A stretch of DNA of 64,000 nt from Aurantimicrobium minutum (GCF_029894165.1 NZ_JARXXU010000001.1:868001-932000), one strand, 5' to 3'; shown: positions 26,348 through 36,097, counted from the stretch's first letter. Numbers and translations are program-made. The notes: generated by a model not told the origin, from the letters alone.

Positions 26348-28111
26348 GTGCCTACACGTCTCTCACACCTCTTTCTCCGTACACTGCGCGAAGACCCTGC
26401 TGAAGCAGAAGTAACCAGCCACAAGCTGTTGCTTCGTGCCGGCTACATTCGCCGTCAGGCACCTGGTGTCTTCGCCTGGTTGCCACTGGGTTTGCGGGTG
26501 AAAGCTAAGGTTGAGCAGATCATCCGTGAAGAGATGACGGCAGCTGGAGCGCAGGAAGTGCATTTCCCTGCGCTGCTGCCGAAGGAGCCCTACGAAGTCA
26601 CCGGTCGCTGGACTGAGTATGGCGATGGAATCTTCCGCCTCAAAGACCGCAAAGATGCCGACTACCTCCTGGCACCCACCCACGAAGAGGTATTTACCCT
26701 TCTGGTCAAAGACCTCTATAACTCCTACAAAGACCTTCCCGTCTGCCTGTATCAAATCCAGGACAAGTACCGCGATGAGGCACGTCCTCGCGCAGGTCTC
26801 CTGCGTGGACGTGAATTCACCATGAAAGACGCCTACTCCTTCGACGTCACTGACGAAGGTCTGGCTCTGAGCTACCAAGCACAGCGAGATGCTTATGAGC
26901 GCATCTTCACCCGCCTGGGACTGGACTACGTCATCGTGAAGGCAGATGCCGGCGCAATGGGTGGCTCACGTTCAGAAGAATTCCTGCACCCCACCGAGGT
27001 TGGCGAAGATTCCTTCGTGCGCTCGGCAGGTGGGTACACCGCCAACATTGAAGCATTCACCACGATTGTTCCTGCCTCGATTCCTCTCGAAGGCCAGCCT
27101 GCGGCTCGTGTGTTCGATTCACCGAACACCCCTACGATTGACACTCTGGTTGATCACCTCAACGCGACCGAGCCTCGCACTGATGGCCGCCAGTGGGCCG
27201 CAGCCGACACTCTCAAGAACGTTGTGTTGGCACTGACCCACCTCGATGGCACCCGCGAGCTGATTTCGATTGGTCTCCCCGGTGATCGTGATGTGGAGCT
27301 CGCCCGCGTGGAAGTTGCCTTCTCGCCGGCTGCTGTGGAAGCAGCAACCGAAGAAGACTTTGCTAAAAACAAGACTCTCGTCAAGGGATACATCGGGCCC
27401 TGGTCTGACAAGGGTGCTGTGTTGGGCTCTGAAGGCACGTCGAAGATTCGCTACTTCGTCGACCCTCGCGTTGTCGACGGTTCTACCTGGGTGACCGGTG
27501 CAAACGTAGACCAGAAGCACGTTCTCAACGTGGTGGCTGGCCGTGACTTCATCGCTGATGGCGTGGTTGAAGCATCTGATGTTCGCGCAGGCGACCCTGC
27601 ACCTGATGGTTCAGGACCCGTTGAGATTGCTCGCGGTATGGAAATCGGTCACGTGTTCCAGCTGGGACGCAAGTATGCCGAGGCACTGGGCCTCAAGGTC
27701 CTGGATGAAAACGGCAAGCTTGTCACCGTCACCATGGGGTCCTATGGCATTGGTGTGACGCGTATTCTTGCGGTCATCGCAGAAACCAACAACGACGAGA
27801 AGGGCCTGATCTGGCCTGCAAACGTCTCGCCGTTCGATATTCACGTCATTGCCACCGGCAAAGATGAGGAAGTTTTTGACGCTGCCGAGAAAATTGTGGC
27901 CGAGCTCGAAGCCGCTCGCTACGACGTTCTCTACGACGACCGTCCCAAGGTTTCCCCTGGGGTGAAGTTCGGCGATGCGGAACTGATCGGTGTTCCCACG
28001 ATTGTGATCGTGGGTAAGGGACTCGCTGACGGTGTTGTGGAACTGTGGGATCGCCGCAGCAACGAGCGCACCAGCGTTCCCGTCGCTGATGTGCTCGCAC
28101 ACCTCAACTAA
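26348..28111 (+). CDS. proS: Prolyl-tRNA synthetase, bacterial type
   Basis: 587 residues, class II. The N-terminal [14 protein letters not shown] block, motif 2 region [18 protein letters not shown] (~152-169) and motif 3 [13 protein letters not shown] (~465-477) frame an inserted YbaK-like editing domain (about 225-390) that removes Ala-tRNA(Pro). The C-terminal anticodon-binding domain ends [21 protein letters not shown]. The rimP gene that follows a few genes later in Mycobacterium is absent here; nusA comes next. Confidence 0.97.
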   Translation: MPTRLSHLFLRTLREDPAEAEVTSHKLLLRAGYIRRQAPGVFAWLPLGLRVKAKVEQIIREEMTAAGAQEVHFPALLPKEPYEVTGRWTEYGDGIFRLKDRKDADYLLAPTHEEVFTLLVKDLYNSYKDLPVCLYQIQDKYRDEARPRAGLLRGREFTMKDAYSFDVTDEGLALSYQAQRDAYERIFTRLGLDYVIVKADAGAMGGSRSEEFLHPTEVGEDSFVRSAGGYTANIEAFTTIVPASIPLEGQPAARVFDSPNTPTIDTLVDHLNATEPRTDGRQWAAADTLKNVVLALTHLDGTRELISIGLPGDRDVELARVEVAFSPAAVEAATEEDFAKNKTLVKGYIGPWSDKGAVLGSEGTSKIRYFVDPRVVDGSTWVTGANVDQKHVLNVVAGRDFIADGVVEASDVRAGDPAPDGSGPVEIARGMEIGHVFQLGRKYAEALGLKVLDENGKLVTVTMGSYGIGVTRILAVIAETNNDEKGLIWPANVSPFDIHVIATGKDEEVFDAAEKIVAELEAARYDVLYDDRPKVSPGVKFGDAELIGVPTIVIVGKGLADGVVELWDRRSNERTSVPVADVLAHLN

Positions 28112-28237
28112 CCACTTTTTAACATTGACCACGTTCCCAGTGGGGGAGCGCGGTTCCATCACGCCCGCAGGTCGGGTAACCTTGTAGTTCTGCGCCGGGA
28201 GGCGTGGGATTACAGGTGCGAATATAGGAGGCCCCCA
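28112..28237 (+). promoter_or_regulatory. nusA leader: promoter candidate and small hairpins
   Basis: GGTT...AACC with inner CCCG/CGGG arms (about 28152-28181), a -10-like TAACCT at 28177-28182 and a CGCC-GGGA-GGCG hairpin (28193-28204) precede AGGAGG 6-7 nt before the nusA GTG. No gene is seen. Confidence 0.4.
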
Positions 28238-29326
28238 GTGGACATCGATCTCAGAGTTTTGAAGCTCATGGAATCAGAGAAGGGTATTCCCTTTGACGAG
28301 CTGGTTGAAATTATCGAAGCAGCCATCCTCACCGCCTACCAGAAGCACATGATTCAGGCTGAGCCTCGTGTTGCGCCGGTGAAGAACCCGAAGAGCGCGA
28401 CCGGTCTCGGTGGCGGTGCAGGTTCTGCAGACACTGACACTCCTCGTGCACCTCGCGTGGCACCTGAGCTTCCTGAAGCTCGAGTCGAGCTCGACCGCAA
28501 AACCGGTATCGTCACCATCTACGTTCCTGAGAAGGATGAAGAAGGCGTGCTCATCGGCGAATCTGTTGCCACCCCCGATGACTTTGGCCGCATTGCTGCG
28601 TTCGCCGCGAAGCAGGTTATCAACCAGCGTCTGCGCGACATCGCAGATGAGGCAGTCATTGGTGAATTCAAAGGTCGCGAAGGCGACATCGTCTCCGGTG
28701 TGATCCAGCAGGGCCAGAACCCTCGCATGGTCTTCATTGACCTTGGCACCGTGGAAGCAGTTATGCCTCCCGAAGAGCAGGTCCCTGGTGAAGATTACTC
28801 GCACGGCAACCGCATCCGCGTGTATGTCACTGCCGTGACCCGTGGAACCAAGGGCCCTCAGGTCACTGTTTCTCGCACTCACCCGCAGCTCGTGCGCAAG
28901 CTCTTCACCATGGAAGTTCCTGAAATTCAGAGCGGCTTGGTTGAAATCGTTGCCCTCGCCCGCGAAGCTGGCCACCGCACCAAGATTGCGGTCAAGGCAA
29001 CCGACCCTGCAATCAACGCTAAGGGTGCCTGCATCGGTGAGCTCGGTCGACGCGTCCGCGCCGTGACCGAGGAGCTCAACGACGAGAAAATCGATATTGT
29101 CGACTTCTCGGCAGACCTCCCCACTTTCGTGTCGAACGCTCTGTCACCTGCCAAGGTGTCCAGTGCATTCGTTCTCGACGCTGCAACCAAGGCAGTTCGT
29201 GCCCTCGTTCCCGACTACCAGCTTTCGTTGGCAATCGGTAAGGAAGGTCAGAACGCTCGTCTGGCTGCAAAGCTCACCGGCGCCAAGATTGACATCCAGC
29301 CTGACTCCGTGATGGACGAAGACTAG
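28238..29326 (+). CDS. nusA: Transcription termination/antitermination factor NusA
   Basis: 362 residues. The N-terminal RNA-polymerase-binding domain (~1-125), S1 domain (about 130-205, GDIVSGVIQQGQNPRMVFIDLGTVEAVMP in part) and two KH domains follow in order; the end has LSLAIGKEGQNARLAAKLTGAKIDI. No C-terminal acidic repeats, as usual in Gram-positive NusA. There is an extra ~30-residue stretch rich in Gly, Ala and Pro at ~50-80, an actinobacterial trait. A strong AGGAGG precedes the GTG. Confidence 0.96.
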   Translation: MDIDLRVLKLMESEKGIPFDELVEIIEAAILTAYQKHMIQAEPRVAPVKNPKSATGLGGGAGSADTDTPRAPRVAPELPEARVELDRKTGIVTIYVPEKDEEGVLIGESVATPDDFGRIAAFAAKQVINQRLRDIADEAVIGEFKGREGDIVSGVIQQGQNPRMVFIDLGTVEAVMPPEEQVPGEDYSHGNRIRVYVTAVTRGTKGPQVTVSRTHPQLVRKLFTMEVPEIQSGLVEIVALAREAGHRTKIAVKATDPAINAKGACIGELGRRVRAVTEELNDEKIDIVDFSADLPTFVSNALSPAKVSSAFVLDAATKAVRALVPDYQLSLAIGKEGQNARLAAKLTGAKIDIQPDSVMDED

Positions 29327-29373
29327 GCAGCACCGCACGGCGGGGACCCCCGCCGAGGCGTTGCTGGGGTATC

Positions 29374-29616
29374 ATGGAACCTGTAAGAACGTGCATCGGC
29401 TGCCGTCAACCCTCAGATAAGTCCGCTTTGTTGCGAGTTATCGCTGTTGATGGCCGTGTTGAACCTGATATTTCCGGTTCAGCGCCAGGTCGCGGTGCGT
29501 GGCTACACCCCACACCAGAGTGTTGCAATGATGCAGTGAAGCGCCGGGCTTTCGGCCGGGCACTTCGCACTGAAATTACTAACACTGACACCATCACACA
29601 AAGGCTGAACGGCTAA
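29374..29616 (+). CDS. ylxR: YlxR family RNA-binding protein
   Basis: 80 residues with the family signature RTCIGCRQPSDKSALLRVI at the N-terminus and GRGAWLHPTPECCNDAVKRRAFGRAL in the middle. YlxR is a nucleoid- and RNA-associated protein; in Bacillus it influences RNase P and gene expression. It always lies between nusA and infB in this operon type. A GGCGGG/CCCGCC hairpin (29339-29354) separates it from nusA. Confidence 0.92.
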   Translation: MEPVRTCIGCRQPSDKSALLRVIAVDGRVEPDISGSAPGRGAWLHPTPECCNDAVKRRAFGRALRTEITNTDTITQRLNG

Positions 29617-29670
29617 TGGACAACTAATGAGCGGCTCGAAATGAGTTCCGTCCGTAAGTAATGGTCTGGT

Positions 29671-29694
29671 CCTGTTTTAACAGGGCTCAGGCCC
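29671..29694 (+). promoter_or_regulatory. Overlapping hairpins upstream of infB
   Basis: CCTGTT/AACAGG (29671-29684) and GGGC/GCCC (29683-29694) share bases and so compete. They end about 8 nt before AGGAG and the infB GTG. Confidence 0.35.
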
Positions 29695-29709
29695 TAAGAC
29701 AGGAGAATT

Positions 29710-32436
29710 GTGGCTGCCAAACCACGCGTACACGAAGTTGCTGCCGAATACGGCATCGACAGCAAGCTTGCTCTAGCCAAGCTAAAAGATCTCGGTGAGT
29801 TCGTTAAAGGACCATCGTCAACCATTGAGCCTCCCGTAGCGCGCAAGCTACGTACCGCGCTTGAAGCAGAGGGCATGAAGCCCGTTCCTGCCGGAGAAGC
29901 AGCACCTGCTGCAAAGGCGCCTGCCAAGGCTGCTCCTGCTCCTGTAGCAGAAGCTCCTGCAGCACCCACTCCTGGCCCCGCAGCTCCTGCTGCGCCAGCT
30001 GCACCCGCAGCTGAGAAGCCTGCTCCTGCCGAAAAGGTAGAGAAGCCTGCAGCCGAGAGCGGCGACGCCGCACCGAAAGCTGCCGGTGGCACTCGCCCCG
30101 GTAACAACCCCTTCGCGTCGGCACAGGGAATGGGAACCCGCCCCGCGGGTGCTCCACGTCCCGGTAACAACCCCTTCGCGTCGGCTCAGGGCATGGGAAC
30201 CCGCCCCGCTGGTTCGCCAAGCCCCGGCAGTATTCCTCGCCCCATGGCTCCTCGCCCCGGTGGTTCAGGCATGCCTCGACCCGGTGGTGCTGGTGGCGCT
30301 GGTCGTCCCGGCGGTCCCGGCCGTCCCGGTGGTGCAGGTGCTGGATTCCAGCGTCCCGCAGGCGGTGCTGGTGGCGGTTTCCGCCCCGGTGGCGCTGGTG
30401 CTGGTGCAGGTGCTGGAGCAGGCGCTCCCGCACGTCCCGGTTTTGGCCCTAACCGTCCCCCCGCAGGTGGCGGTGGCGGTCGTGGCCGTGGTCCCGGCGG
30501 TGGAACCGCTGGTGCGTTCGGTCGTGGCGGCGGAAAGTCCAAGGCACGTAAGTCGAAGCGGACGAAGAGAGCAGAATTCGAACTCCGCGAGGCACCGTCA
30601 CTTGGTGGCGTGAGTGTTCCCCGTGGCGATGGCAACACTGTCATCTTGCTGCGCCGTGGTGCTTCGATTGCGGACTTCGCAGACAAGATCAATGCAACCC
30701 CCGGAAACCTCGTCACTGTGCTGTTCCACTTGGGTGAAATGGCCACGGCTACCGAGTCCATCGACGAGGCCACATTCCAGATCCTCGGTGAAGAGCTCGG
30801 CTTCAAGATTCAGATTGTTTCTCCTGAAGAAGAAGACCGAGAACTTCTCGACGCGTTCAACATCGACCTCGACCAAGAGCTCGAAGATGAAACCGATGAA
30901 GACCTTGAGATTCGTCCTCCTGTCGTCACCGTGATGGGTCACGTTGACCACGGTAAGACTCGTCTGCTCGATGCCATCCGCAAGACCAACGTCATCGCGG
31001 GTGAAGCGGGTGGAATCACCCAGCACATCGGTGCGTACCAGGTTCACGCCAACCACGAAGGCGTCGACCGTCTCATCACCTTCATTGACACCCCTGGTCA
31101 CGAGGCGTTCACCGCTATGCGTGCTCGTGGTGCGCAGGTTACCGACATCGCAATCCTGGTGGTTGCAGCTGATGATGGCATCATGCCTCAGACCATTGAG
31201 GCACTGAACCACGCACAAGCTGCCGGCGTTCCTATCGTCGTCGCGGTCAACAAGGTGGACAAGCCGGATGCCAACCCTGCAAAGGTTCGTCAGCAGCTGA
31301 CCGAATACAACTTGGTTGCCGAAGAATACGGTGGAGACGTCATGTTCGTTGACGTATCTGCACTCTCCGGCATGGGTGTGACGGAACTGCTTGACGCTGT
31401 TCTTCTCACTGCAGATGCAGGTCTTGATCTGCGTGCGAACCCCAACAAGGATGCTCGCGGTATCGCGATTGAAGCTCGTCTGGACAAGGGACGCGGTTCT
31501 GTTGCAACCGTGCTCATCGAGTCTGGAACGCTTCGCGTGGGTGACGCCATCGTGGCAGGTACTGCCTACGGTCGCGTTCGAGCCATGGTCGATGAGAACG
31601 GTGTGGCTGTTGCGGAAGCAACACCTTCACGTCCCGTTCAGGTTCAGGGTCTGTCCACGGTGCCTCGCGCCGGTGATACCTTCCTCGTTACCGAAGATGA
31701 CCGTACTGCCCGTCAGATTGCCGAGAAGCGTGAGGCTGCTCAGCGTAACGCGCAGCTGGCGAAGGCTCGTAAGCGCATCTCGCTCGAAGACTTCACCAAG
31801 GCACTCGAAGATGGCAAGGTTGAGTCCCTCAACCTCATTATCAAGGGTGACGTTTCGGGTGCTGTGGAAGCGCTCGAAGAGTCCCTGCTCAAGATCGAGG
31901 TTGATGACAGCGTTCAGCTGCGCATCATCCACCGTGGTGTGGGTGCTGTCACGGAGAGCGATGTTAACCTCGCAACCGTTGATAACGCTGTCATCATCGG
32001 CTTCAACGTTCGTCCCGACACTAAGGCCCGTGAACGTGCCATGCGTGAAGGCGTCGACATCCGCTTCTACTCGGTTATCTACTCCGCACTCGAAGACATT
32101 GAGAACTCCCTCAAGGGCATGCTCAAGCCAGAGTTCGAAGAAGTTCAGTCCGGTGTTGCAGAGATCCGTGAAATCTTCCGCTCGAGCAAGTTCGGCAACA
32201 TTGCCGGATGTATTGTTCGCAGCGGAACGATTACTCGTAACTCGAAGGCTCGCGTTATCCGTGAAGGTATCGTTATCGCCGATGGCCTGGCCATTGAGTC
32301 GCTGCGTCGCTTCAAGGACGATGCCACTGAAGTCAAGACAGACTTCGAATGTGGTATCGGTCTGGGTAAGTACAACGACATCCAGCTGGGTGACGAGATC
32401 GAGACCATCGAACTCAAGGAAAAGCCCCGCGTCTAA
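29710..32436 (+). CDS. infB: Translation initiation factor IF-2
   Basis: 908 residues. An IF2-N helical domain (~1-50) is followed by a long Ala/Pro then Gly/Pro/Arg low-complexity region (~55-275) with a 21-residue repeat, a second IF2-N domain, and the GTPase domain: G1 GHVDHGKT (~413), G3 DTPGHEAF (~460), G4 NKVDK (~515). Domains II-IV follow to the end. It delivers initiator tRNA to the 30S subunit. AGGAG lies 4 nt before the GTG. The low-complexity region explains several long false antisense frames. Confidence 0.98.
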   Translation: MAAKPRVHEVAAEYGIDSKLALAKLKDLGEFVKGPSSTIEPPVARKLRTALEAEGMKPVPAGEAAPAAKAPAKAAPAPVAEAPAAPTPGPAAPAAPAAPAAEKPAPAEKVEKPAAESGDAAPKAAGGTRPGNNPFASAQGMGTRPAGAPRPGNNPFASAQGMGTRPAGSPSPGSIPRPMAPRPGGSGMPRPGGAGGAGRPGGPGRPGGAGAGFQRPAGGAGGGFRPGGAGAGAGAGAGAPARPGFGPNRPPAGGGGGRGRGPGGGTAGAFGRGGGKSKARKSKRTKRAEFELREAPSLGGVSVPRGDGNTVILLRRGASIADFADKINATPGNLVTVLFHLGEMATATESIDEATFQILGEELGFKIQIVSPEEEDRELLDAFNIDLDQELEDETDEDLEIRPPVVTVMGHVDHGKTRLLDAIRKTNVIAGEAGGITQHIGAYQVHANHEGVDRLITFIDTPGHEAFTAMRARGAQVTDIAILVVAADDGIMPQTIEALNHAQAAGVPIVVAVNKVDKPDANPAKVRQQLTEYNLVAEEYGGDVMFVDVSALSGMGVTELLDAVLLTADAGLDLRANPNKDARGIAIEARLDKGRGSVATVLIESGTLRVGDAIVAGTAYGRVRAMVDENGVAVAEATPSRPVQVQGLSTVPRAGDTFLVTEDDRTARQIAEKREAAQRNAQLAKARKRISLEDFTKALEDGKVESLNLIIKGDVSGAVEALEESLLKIEVDDSVQLRIIHRGVGAVTESDVNLATVDNAVIIGFNVRPDTKARERAMREGVDIRFYSVIYSALEDIENSLKGMLKPEFEEVQSGVAEIREIFRSSKFGNIAGCIVRSGTITRNSKARVIREGIVIADGLAIESLRRFKDDATEVKTDFECGIGLGKYNDIQLGDEIETIELKEKPRV
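30094..30213 (+). repeat. Direct repeat inside infB (two 57-bp copies, 63-bp period)
   Basis: Copies at 30094-30150 and 30157-30213 differ at only a few positions and encode [19 protein letters not shown] twice. It is a tandem duplication within the disordered linker. Confidence 0.85.
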
Positions 32437-32444
32437 GTGCGCAC

Positions 32445-32481
32445 GAGGGGTCATGCTGCAACAATCGCAGCAGGGCCCCTC
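32445..32481 (+). terminator. Hairpin between infB and rbfA
   Basis: GAGGGG pairs with CCCCTC, and an inner GCTGC pairs with GCAGC around a 7-nt loop. A T-poor tail (TTCACTTCC) follows, so it may be a weak attenuator or RNase-processing site rather than a full terminator. Confidence 0.5.
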
Positions 32482-32504
32482 TTCACTTCCAGTAAGGGAA
32501 CATC

Positions 32505-32948
32505 ATGGTTGATCACGCGAGAGCTCGTAAACTCGGTGAACTCATTAAGGTCATCGTCGCTCAGGCACTCGAGCGGGGTGTGATCAAGGACACCCGTTTA
32601 GGGTTCGTCACCATCACCGACGTTCGTATGACCGGTGACTTGCAGCACGCTTCCATCTTTTACACCGTCTATGGCACGGATGAAGAGCGTGAAGAAACTG
32701 CCGCAGCGCTCAAAGCCAACACAGGTCGTATTCGGGGCGAGGTGGGCCGTGGTCTCACCGTGCGTCTGACGCCGACCATCGAGTTCATTTTGGACGCTCT
32801 GCCTGACACGGCCAAGTCCATCGATGATCTCCTCGCCAAAGCACATGCTCAGGACGAAGAGGTGGAAGCTCTTGCCAAGAAGGCAGAGTATGCCGGCGAT
32901 GCAGACCCCTATGTCAAGCCCCGTGAAGCTCACGAGGATGACGAGTAA
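32505..32948 (+). CDS. rbfA: Ribosome-binding factor A
   Basis: 147 residues. The KH-like fold is visible: DHARARKLGELIKVIVAQAL at the start, GFVTITDVRMTGDLQHASIFYTV (~32-54) and LTVRLTPTIEFILDAL (~83-98). RbfA matures the 30S subunit and 16S rRNA 5' end. An acidic C-terminal tail extends ~25 residues past the domain. Last gene of the nusA operon, closed by the strong hairpin at 32958-33002. Confidence 0.94.
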   Translation: MVDHARARKLGELIKVIVAQALERGVIKDTRLGFVTITDVRMTGDLQHASIFYTVYGTDEEREETAAALKANTGRIRGEVGRGLTVRLTPTIEFILDALPDTAKSIDDLLAKAHAQDEEVEALAKKAEYAGDADPYVKPREAHEDDE

Positions 32949-32957
32949 CTTCCATAT

Positions 32958-33002
32958 TTAACGAATGTGAGGCCCGGATATTCCGGGCCTCACATTCGTT
33001 AA
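32958..33002. terminator. Perfect 21-bp inverted repeat, bidirectional terminator
   Basis: Two perfectly complementary 21-base arms (32958-32978 and 32982-33002) with a 3-nt loop. The ends are TTAACGAATG and CATTCGTTAA, so the outer A/T bases give T-rich tails in both directions. It lies between convergent rbfA and the 2TM gene. Confidence 0.85.
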
Positions 33003-33005
33003 GTT

Positions 33006-33284
33006 CTAGGAATCTTTCTTCTTGAGTCGTTCTACTTCGGCGTCAACATCGCTTTCGGTAATGACGGTGGGCGTCTTGCCATAGGCCTCGATACCGGAGA
33101 ACAGGGCACCAACGCCCATCCCGAAAATCACCCAGATGGGCCAAAAGTATTCCCCCGGGGACGTGATCAGCCAGATGGCGGAGGTGAGGGCGGATACTCC
33201 CAGCCAGGTCCACAGGTAACGCTTAAAATCGGCTTGTTTCTTGAGTCGTTTCTTCGCAATCACGCGAAGTTCTTCATCATTCAT
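33006..33284 (-). CDS. 2TM-domain membrane protein
   Basis: 92 residues: a charged helical start (NDEELRVIAKKRLKKQADFKR), two hydrophobic helices (WTWLGVSALTSAIWLIT and WPIWVIFGMGVGALFSGI) and a charged tail. This fits the small 2TM-domain family, found alone or fused to signalling domains; function unknown. TAGTGT lies 7 nt before the ATG. It is adjacent to mutY but is not clearly related. Confidence 0.75.
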   Translation of the reverse strand: MNDEELRVIAKKRLKKQADFKRYLWTWLGVSALTSAIWLITSPGEYFWPIWVIFGMGVGALFSGIEAYGKTPTVITESDVDAEVERLKKKDS

Positions 33285-33294
33285 GTTTCACACA

Positions 33295-34155
33295 CTACGC
33301 CGGCAGTTGGTAGCTGTCATCAGCGACAAGCTCGATGAGCCCATCACGGAGTAGTCCAGACACAGCGCGACCGAGTTGTGCTGAATCTGGCCAACATTCC
33401 TCAAGTTCTGTCGACGTCACCGTGTTGTCAGCTGCCCTGAGAACTGCCATCACGGCACCTCGGGCTTGACGGTCGCTACCCTCGTATTTCTTTTGCACGT
33501 TTTTCTTTGCCCCCACATGGTCGGGGTAGCCGGCATTTTTCCAGGCGCATGTACCGGAAATGGGGCATTTTTCACACTGAGGTTTCTTGGCCGTACACAC
33601 CAGCGCACCAAGTTCCATCATCCCTGCATTAAAGGCGGGGGATAGCTCGGGGCTGGGCAACAGAGCACTCATATCCGCCAGGTCTTGTGAGGTTCGGGGC
33701 GGCCCTTGATCGGCGTTCCCGAGTGTGTGACGAGCGATCACGCGACGAATGTTGGTGTCCACCACAGGTTCGTGGGCGCCGAAGGCAAAGACAGCTATGG
33801 CACGTGCGGTGTAGGGGCCCACACCAGGCAGCTCCAGCAGTTGATCCACATCTGAGGGGACCTCACCGTTGTGTTTATCCACGATGGCGACCGCGCAGGC
33901 GTGTAGCCAGAGCGCCCTCCGGGGATAGCCCAAGTTGTCCCACGCTCGCACAGCATCACCTGCAGGTGATGCCGCGAGCGCGGCTGGGGTGGGCCAGCGT
34001 TTTAACCAGTCATTCAAGCGTGGAATCACGCGGGCGACCGGTGTTTGTTGCAGCATGAATTCAGAGACGAGTGAACCCCAGGGCGTGAATCCTGGCTGGC
34101 GCCAGGGCAGGTCTCTGCCCTCGGTCTCAAACCAGTCGATTATGTCCTGTTGCAC
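33295..34155 (-). CDS. mutY: A/G-specific adenine glycosylase
   Basis: 286 residues. Removes adenine paired with 8-oxoguanine. Visible: catalytic Glu in VSEFMLQQTPV (~31), helix-hairpin-helix LPGVGPYTA (~110-118), catalytic Asp in VVDTNIRRV (~138) and the [4Fe-4S] cluster pattern Cys-x6-Cys-x2-Cys-x5-Cys (CTAKKPQCEKCPISGTC, ~197). The C-terminal NUDIX-like 8-oxoG-recognition domain of E. coli MutY is missing; a short winged-helix-like end is present, as in other actinobacterial forms. GTG start with TACGCT 7 nt upstream. Confidence 0.93.
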   Translation of the reverse strand: MQQDIIDWFETEGRDLPWRQPGFTPWGSLVSEFMLQQTPVARVIPRLNDWLKRWPTPAALAASPAGDAVRAWDNLGYPRRALWLHACAVAIVDKHNGEVPSDVDQLLELPGVGPYTARAIAVFAFGAHEPVVDTNIRRVIARHTLGNADQGPPRTSQDLADMSALLPSPELSPAFNAGMMELGALVCTAKKPQCEKCPISGTCAWKNAGYPDHVGAKKNVQKKYEGSDRQARGAVMAVLRAADNTVTSTELEECWPDSAQLGRAVSGLLRDGLIELVADDSYQLPA

Positions 34156-34193
34156 GGGCTCCAGCGTAGAGGGTCTCGGGTAGGGCAGGGTCT

Positions 34194-35039
34194 TTATTCG
34201 TGTGTTTTCATATTGCGCAAGCTGAGTAGTCCCGCCAGCCAGAGAGGCACAACTGCAAAGAGTGCAACCCCAACCATGGCATTCGCAATGACCAGAGCAT
34301 CGTGATCAAAGGCAGATCCCTGGACCAAGGGGGTCAAGGCGATAGTGAAGGGGAAGGTTCCATACAGGAGCACCCCTTGGAGCCAGAATCCGCGTGGCTT
34401 GGGTTCGGCAATCTTTGCCAGTGCCTTTGTGCGATTCAACAGGGCCTGAACGACGAGGAGGAAGGCGAGAGTTTCGAAGAACCAACCAAAGAAGTTATGA
34501 ATAGGGATTCCGAAATAGGGGCCACCATCGCGCCAAATCCACTGCTGCAATACTGTCGCGTGCCAGGGATCGCTGGCCAGATCGAGAAGTGTCATGCCAA
34601 ATGCGGCCATGACAGAGACACCAAAGAGCATCCAGCCGCGTGCCGCGACGGTGAGGCTGCCTCCGATGGAGCGAGCAATCATCAGTGAGGCATAGGCCAT
34701 GGCGAAGTACTGGAACTGAATCAGGGGTGGGACTCCCAGAAGCAGTGGCCCCAGTGGTCCGTCGGGGTAGTAGTAATTACCAAATACAAGGCCCGTGGCA
34801 ACACCGAGGGCTTCCCCCAAGAAGCTAATGACAACAACGGCCAGGAAAGACAGCCACGCAGTTTGTGCACCCGCCCAGCGGATGAAGTGCCACATCGCAA
34901 AGACCACCGGAACCATGCCAATGAGGAGAGTGACGGATCCGTTTGCACCAGCGGGAACGAAAGCCGCTGCGAATGAAATAGCGAGCAAAATCCAGAGGCC
35001 AACCGAATGGGGCACCTGGGGGCGTGTTGTCTGAGTCAT
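34194..35039 (-). CDS. CruF-type carotenoid biosynthesis protein (DUF422)
   Basis: 281 residues with about seven membrane helices. The family pattern is clear: FLGEALGVATGLVFGNYYYP (~85-104), a LLDLASDPWHAT block with acidic residues (~167-178) and WRDGGPYFGIPIHNFFGWF (~185-203). CruF/bisanhydrobacterioruberin hydratases add water to the ends of C50 or other carotenoids, which fits pigmented Microbacteriaceae. No other carotenoid gene is in the window, so its pathway partners lie elsewhere. It sits next to mutY, probably by chance. The start ATG is preceded by GGAT, a weak ribosome site. Confidence 0.75.
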   Translation of the reverse strand: MTQTTRPQVPHSVGLWILLAISFAAAFVPAGANGSVTLLIGMVPVVFAMWHFIRWAGAQTAWLSFLAVVVISFLGEALGVATGLVFGNYYYPDGPLGPLLLGVPPLIQFQYFAMAYASLMIARSIGGSLTVAARGWMLFGVSVMAAFGMTLLDLASDPWHATVLQQWIWRDGGPYFGIPIHNFFGWFFETLAFLLVVQALLNRTKALAKIAEPKPRGFWLQGVLLYGTFPFTIALTPLVQGSAFDHDALVIANAMVGVALFAVVPLWLAGLLSLRNMKTHE

Positions 35040-35152
35040 CGTGATCCATCATCTGGAGTGGAAAGTGTTGACTCACTCTATAGCTCGGTGAATCCAGTGC
35101 ACAGGACTTCACGCCTGGGGTGCGGAGTTCCTCACCGTGGAGGCACCACTGC

Positions 35153-35158
35153 GATAAT
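35153..35158 (+). promoter_or_regulatory. -10-like box GATAAT, 6 nt before truB
   Basis: GATAAT-N6-ATG. It differs from TATAAT only at the first base. Confidence 0.45.
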
Positions 35159-35164
35159 TGCTCT

Positions 35165-36094
35165 ATGGCTTCTTCGACTCCTTCGCCCAACGGCATTCTG
35201 TTGGTTGATAAGCCCCAAGGCTTCACCAGTCATGACGCGGTGGCCCGTGTCCGCCGTTCGGCAGGAACTCGCAAGGTCGGTCATGCGGGAACGCTCGATC
35301 CTATGGCTACCGGCTTGCTCATTATGGGCTTGGGGGCCTCGACGAGGCTCCTGACATTCATTGTGGGACTCAGCAAGGAATACATCGCCACGATACGTTT
35401 GGGCTCGTCCAGCACAACCGATGATGCCGAAGGCGAGTTGCTGGGCCATGCACCCGCCGCCCAGCTCCAGCTTGTTTCTGAAGATGCCATTGCTGCGGGG
35501 ATCCTCACCTTGACGGGGGATATTGAGCAGGTGCCCAGCACGTTTAGTGCCATCAAGGTCGATGGCAAACGCGCCTACGACTTGGCTCGTTCGGGGGAAC
35601 AGGTCGAGCTTAAATCCCGTGCGGTGTCGATTTATGCGTTTGAGATTCTCACTGTGGTTCGCGGCGAGGTGGATGGTCACGGTTTCATCGACATAGATGT
35701 TCGGGTGGAATGTTCCTCGGGAACCTATATCCGCGCATTGGCCCGGGACCTCGGTTTCAAGCTTGGTGTGGGCGGGCACCTCACAGCCTTGCGCCGGACA
35801 CGCATTGGGAATTTCCACGTGCAGGATGCAGTCACCATTGAACAGCTGGAGTCAGCACCGGTGTTGATGACTCCAGCCGATGTTGCCCGCGGAATTTTCC
35901 CTGCAATAAACCTCAACGAGACGCAGGCACTGGAACTGAGTCAGGGGAAAAAAGTACGTTTGGATGGCTATCCGGATAGTGCCGATCCCGTGGCAGCTAT
36001 TGGTCCAGAAGATAGGCTTGTGGGACTGATAACGGTGAAGAAACAGCTCTCCCGTGTTGTGGTGAATTTCCCCGCTGAGACTGAAAGTTCCTAA
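35165..36094 (+). CDS. truB: tRNA pseudouridine-55 synthase
   Basis: 309 residues. The catalytic Asp lies in KVGHAGTLDPMATGLL (~38-53); the DKPQGFTSHDAV start and the CSSGTYIRALARDLG block (~183-197) are also conserved. It makes pseudouridine 55 in the T-loop of tRNAs. ATG 35165 (MASSTPS) is chosen over the ATG at 35120 because the upstream 15 residues are not family-like and a -10 box is placed for 35165. It heads a run truB-two membrane genes-ribF-nitrilase. Confidence 0.95.
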   Translation: MASSTPSPNGILLVDKPQGFTSHDAVARVRRSAGTRKVGHAGTLDPMATGLLIMGLGASTRLLTFIVGLSKEYIATIRLGSSSTTDDAEGELLGHAPAAQLQLVSEDAIAAGILTLTGDIEQVPSTFSAIKVDGKRAYDLARSGEQVELKSRAVSIYAFEILTVVRGEVDGHGFIDIDVRVECSSGTYIRALARDLGFKLGVGGHLTALRRTRIGNFHVQDAVTIEQLESAPVLMTPADVARGIFPAINLNETQALELSQGKKVRLDGYPDSADPVAAIGPEDRLVGLITVKKQLSRVVVNFPAETESS

Positions 36095-36097
36095 GGC

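Noticed and set aside
30094-30213. CRISPR-like repeat
   Set aside because: Only two copies, in frame inside infB, with a 6-bp gap; it is a coding duplication.
30186-30806. 206-residue proline-rich open frame opposite infB
   Set aside because: Produced by the Gly/Pro/Arg low-complexity linker of IF-2.
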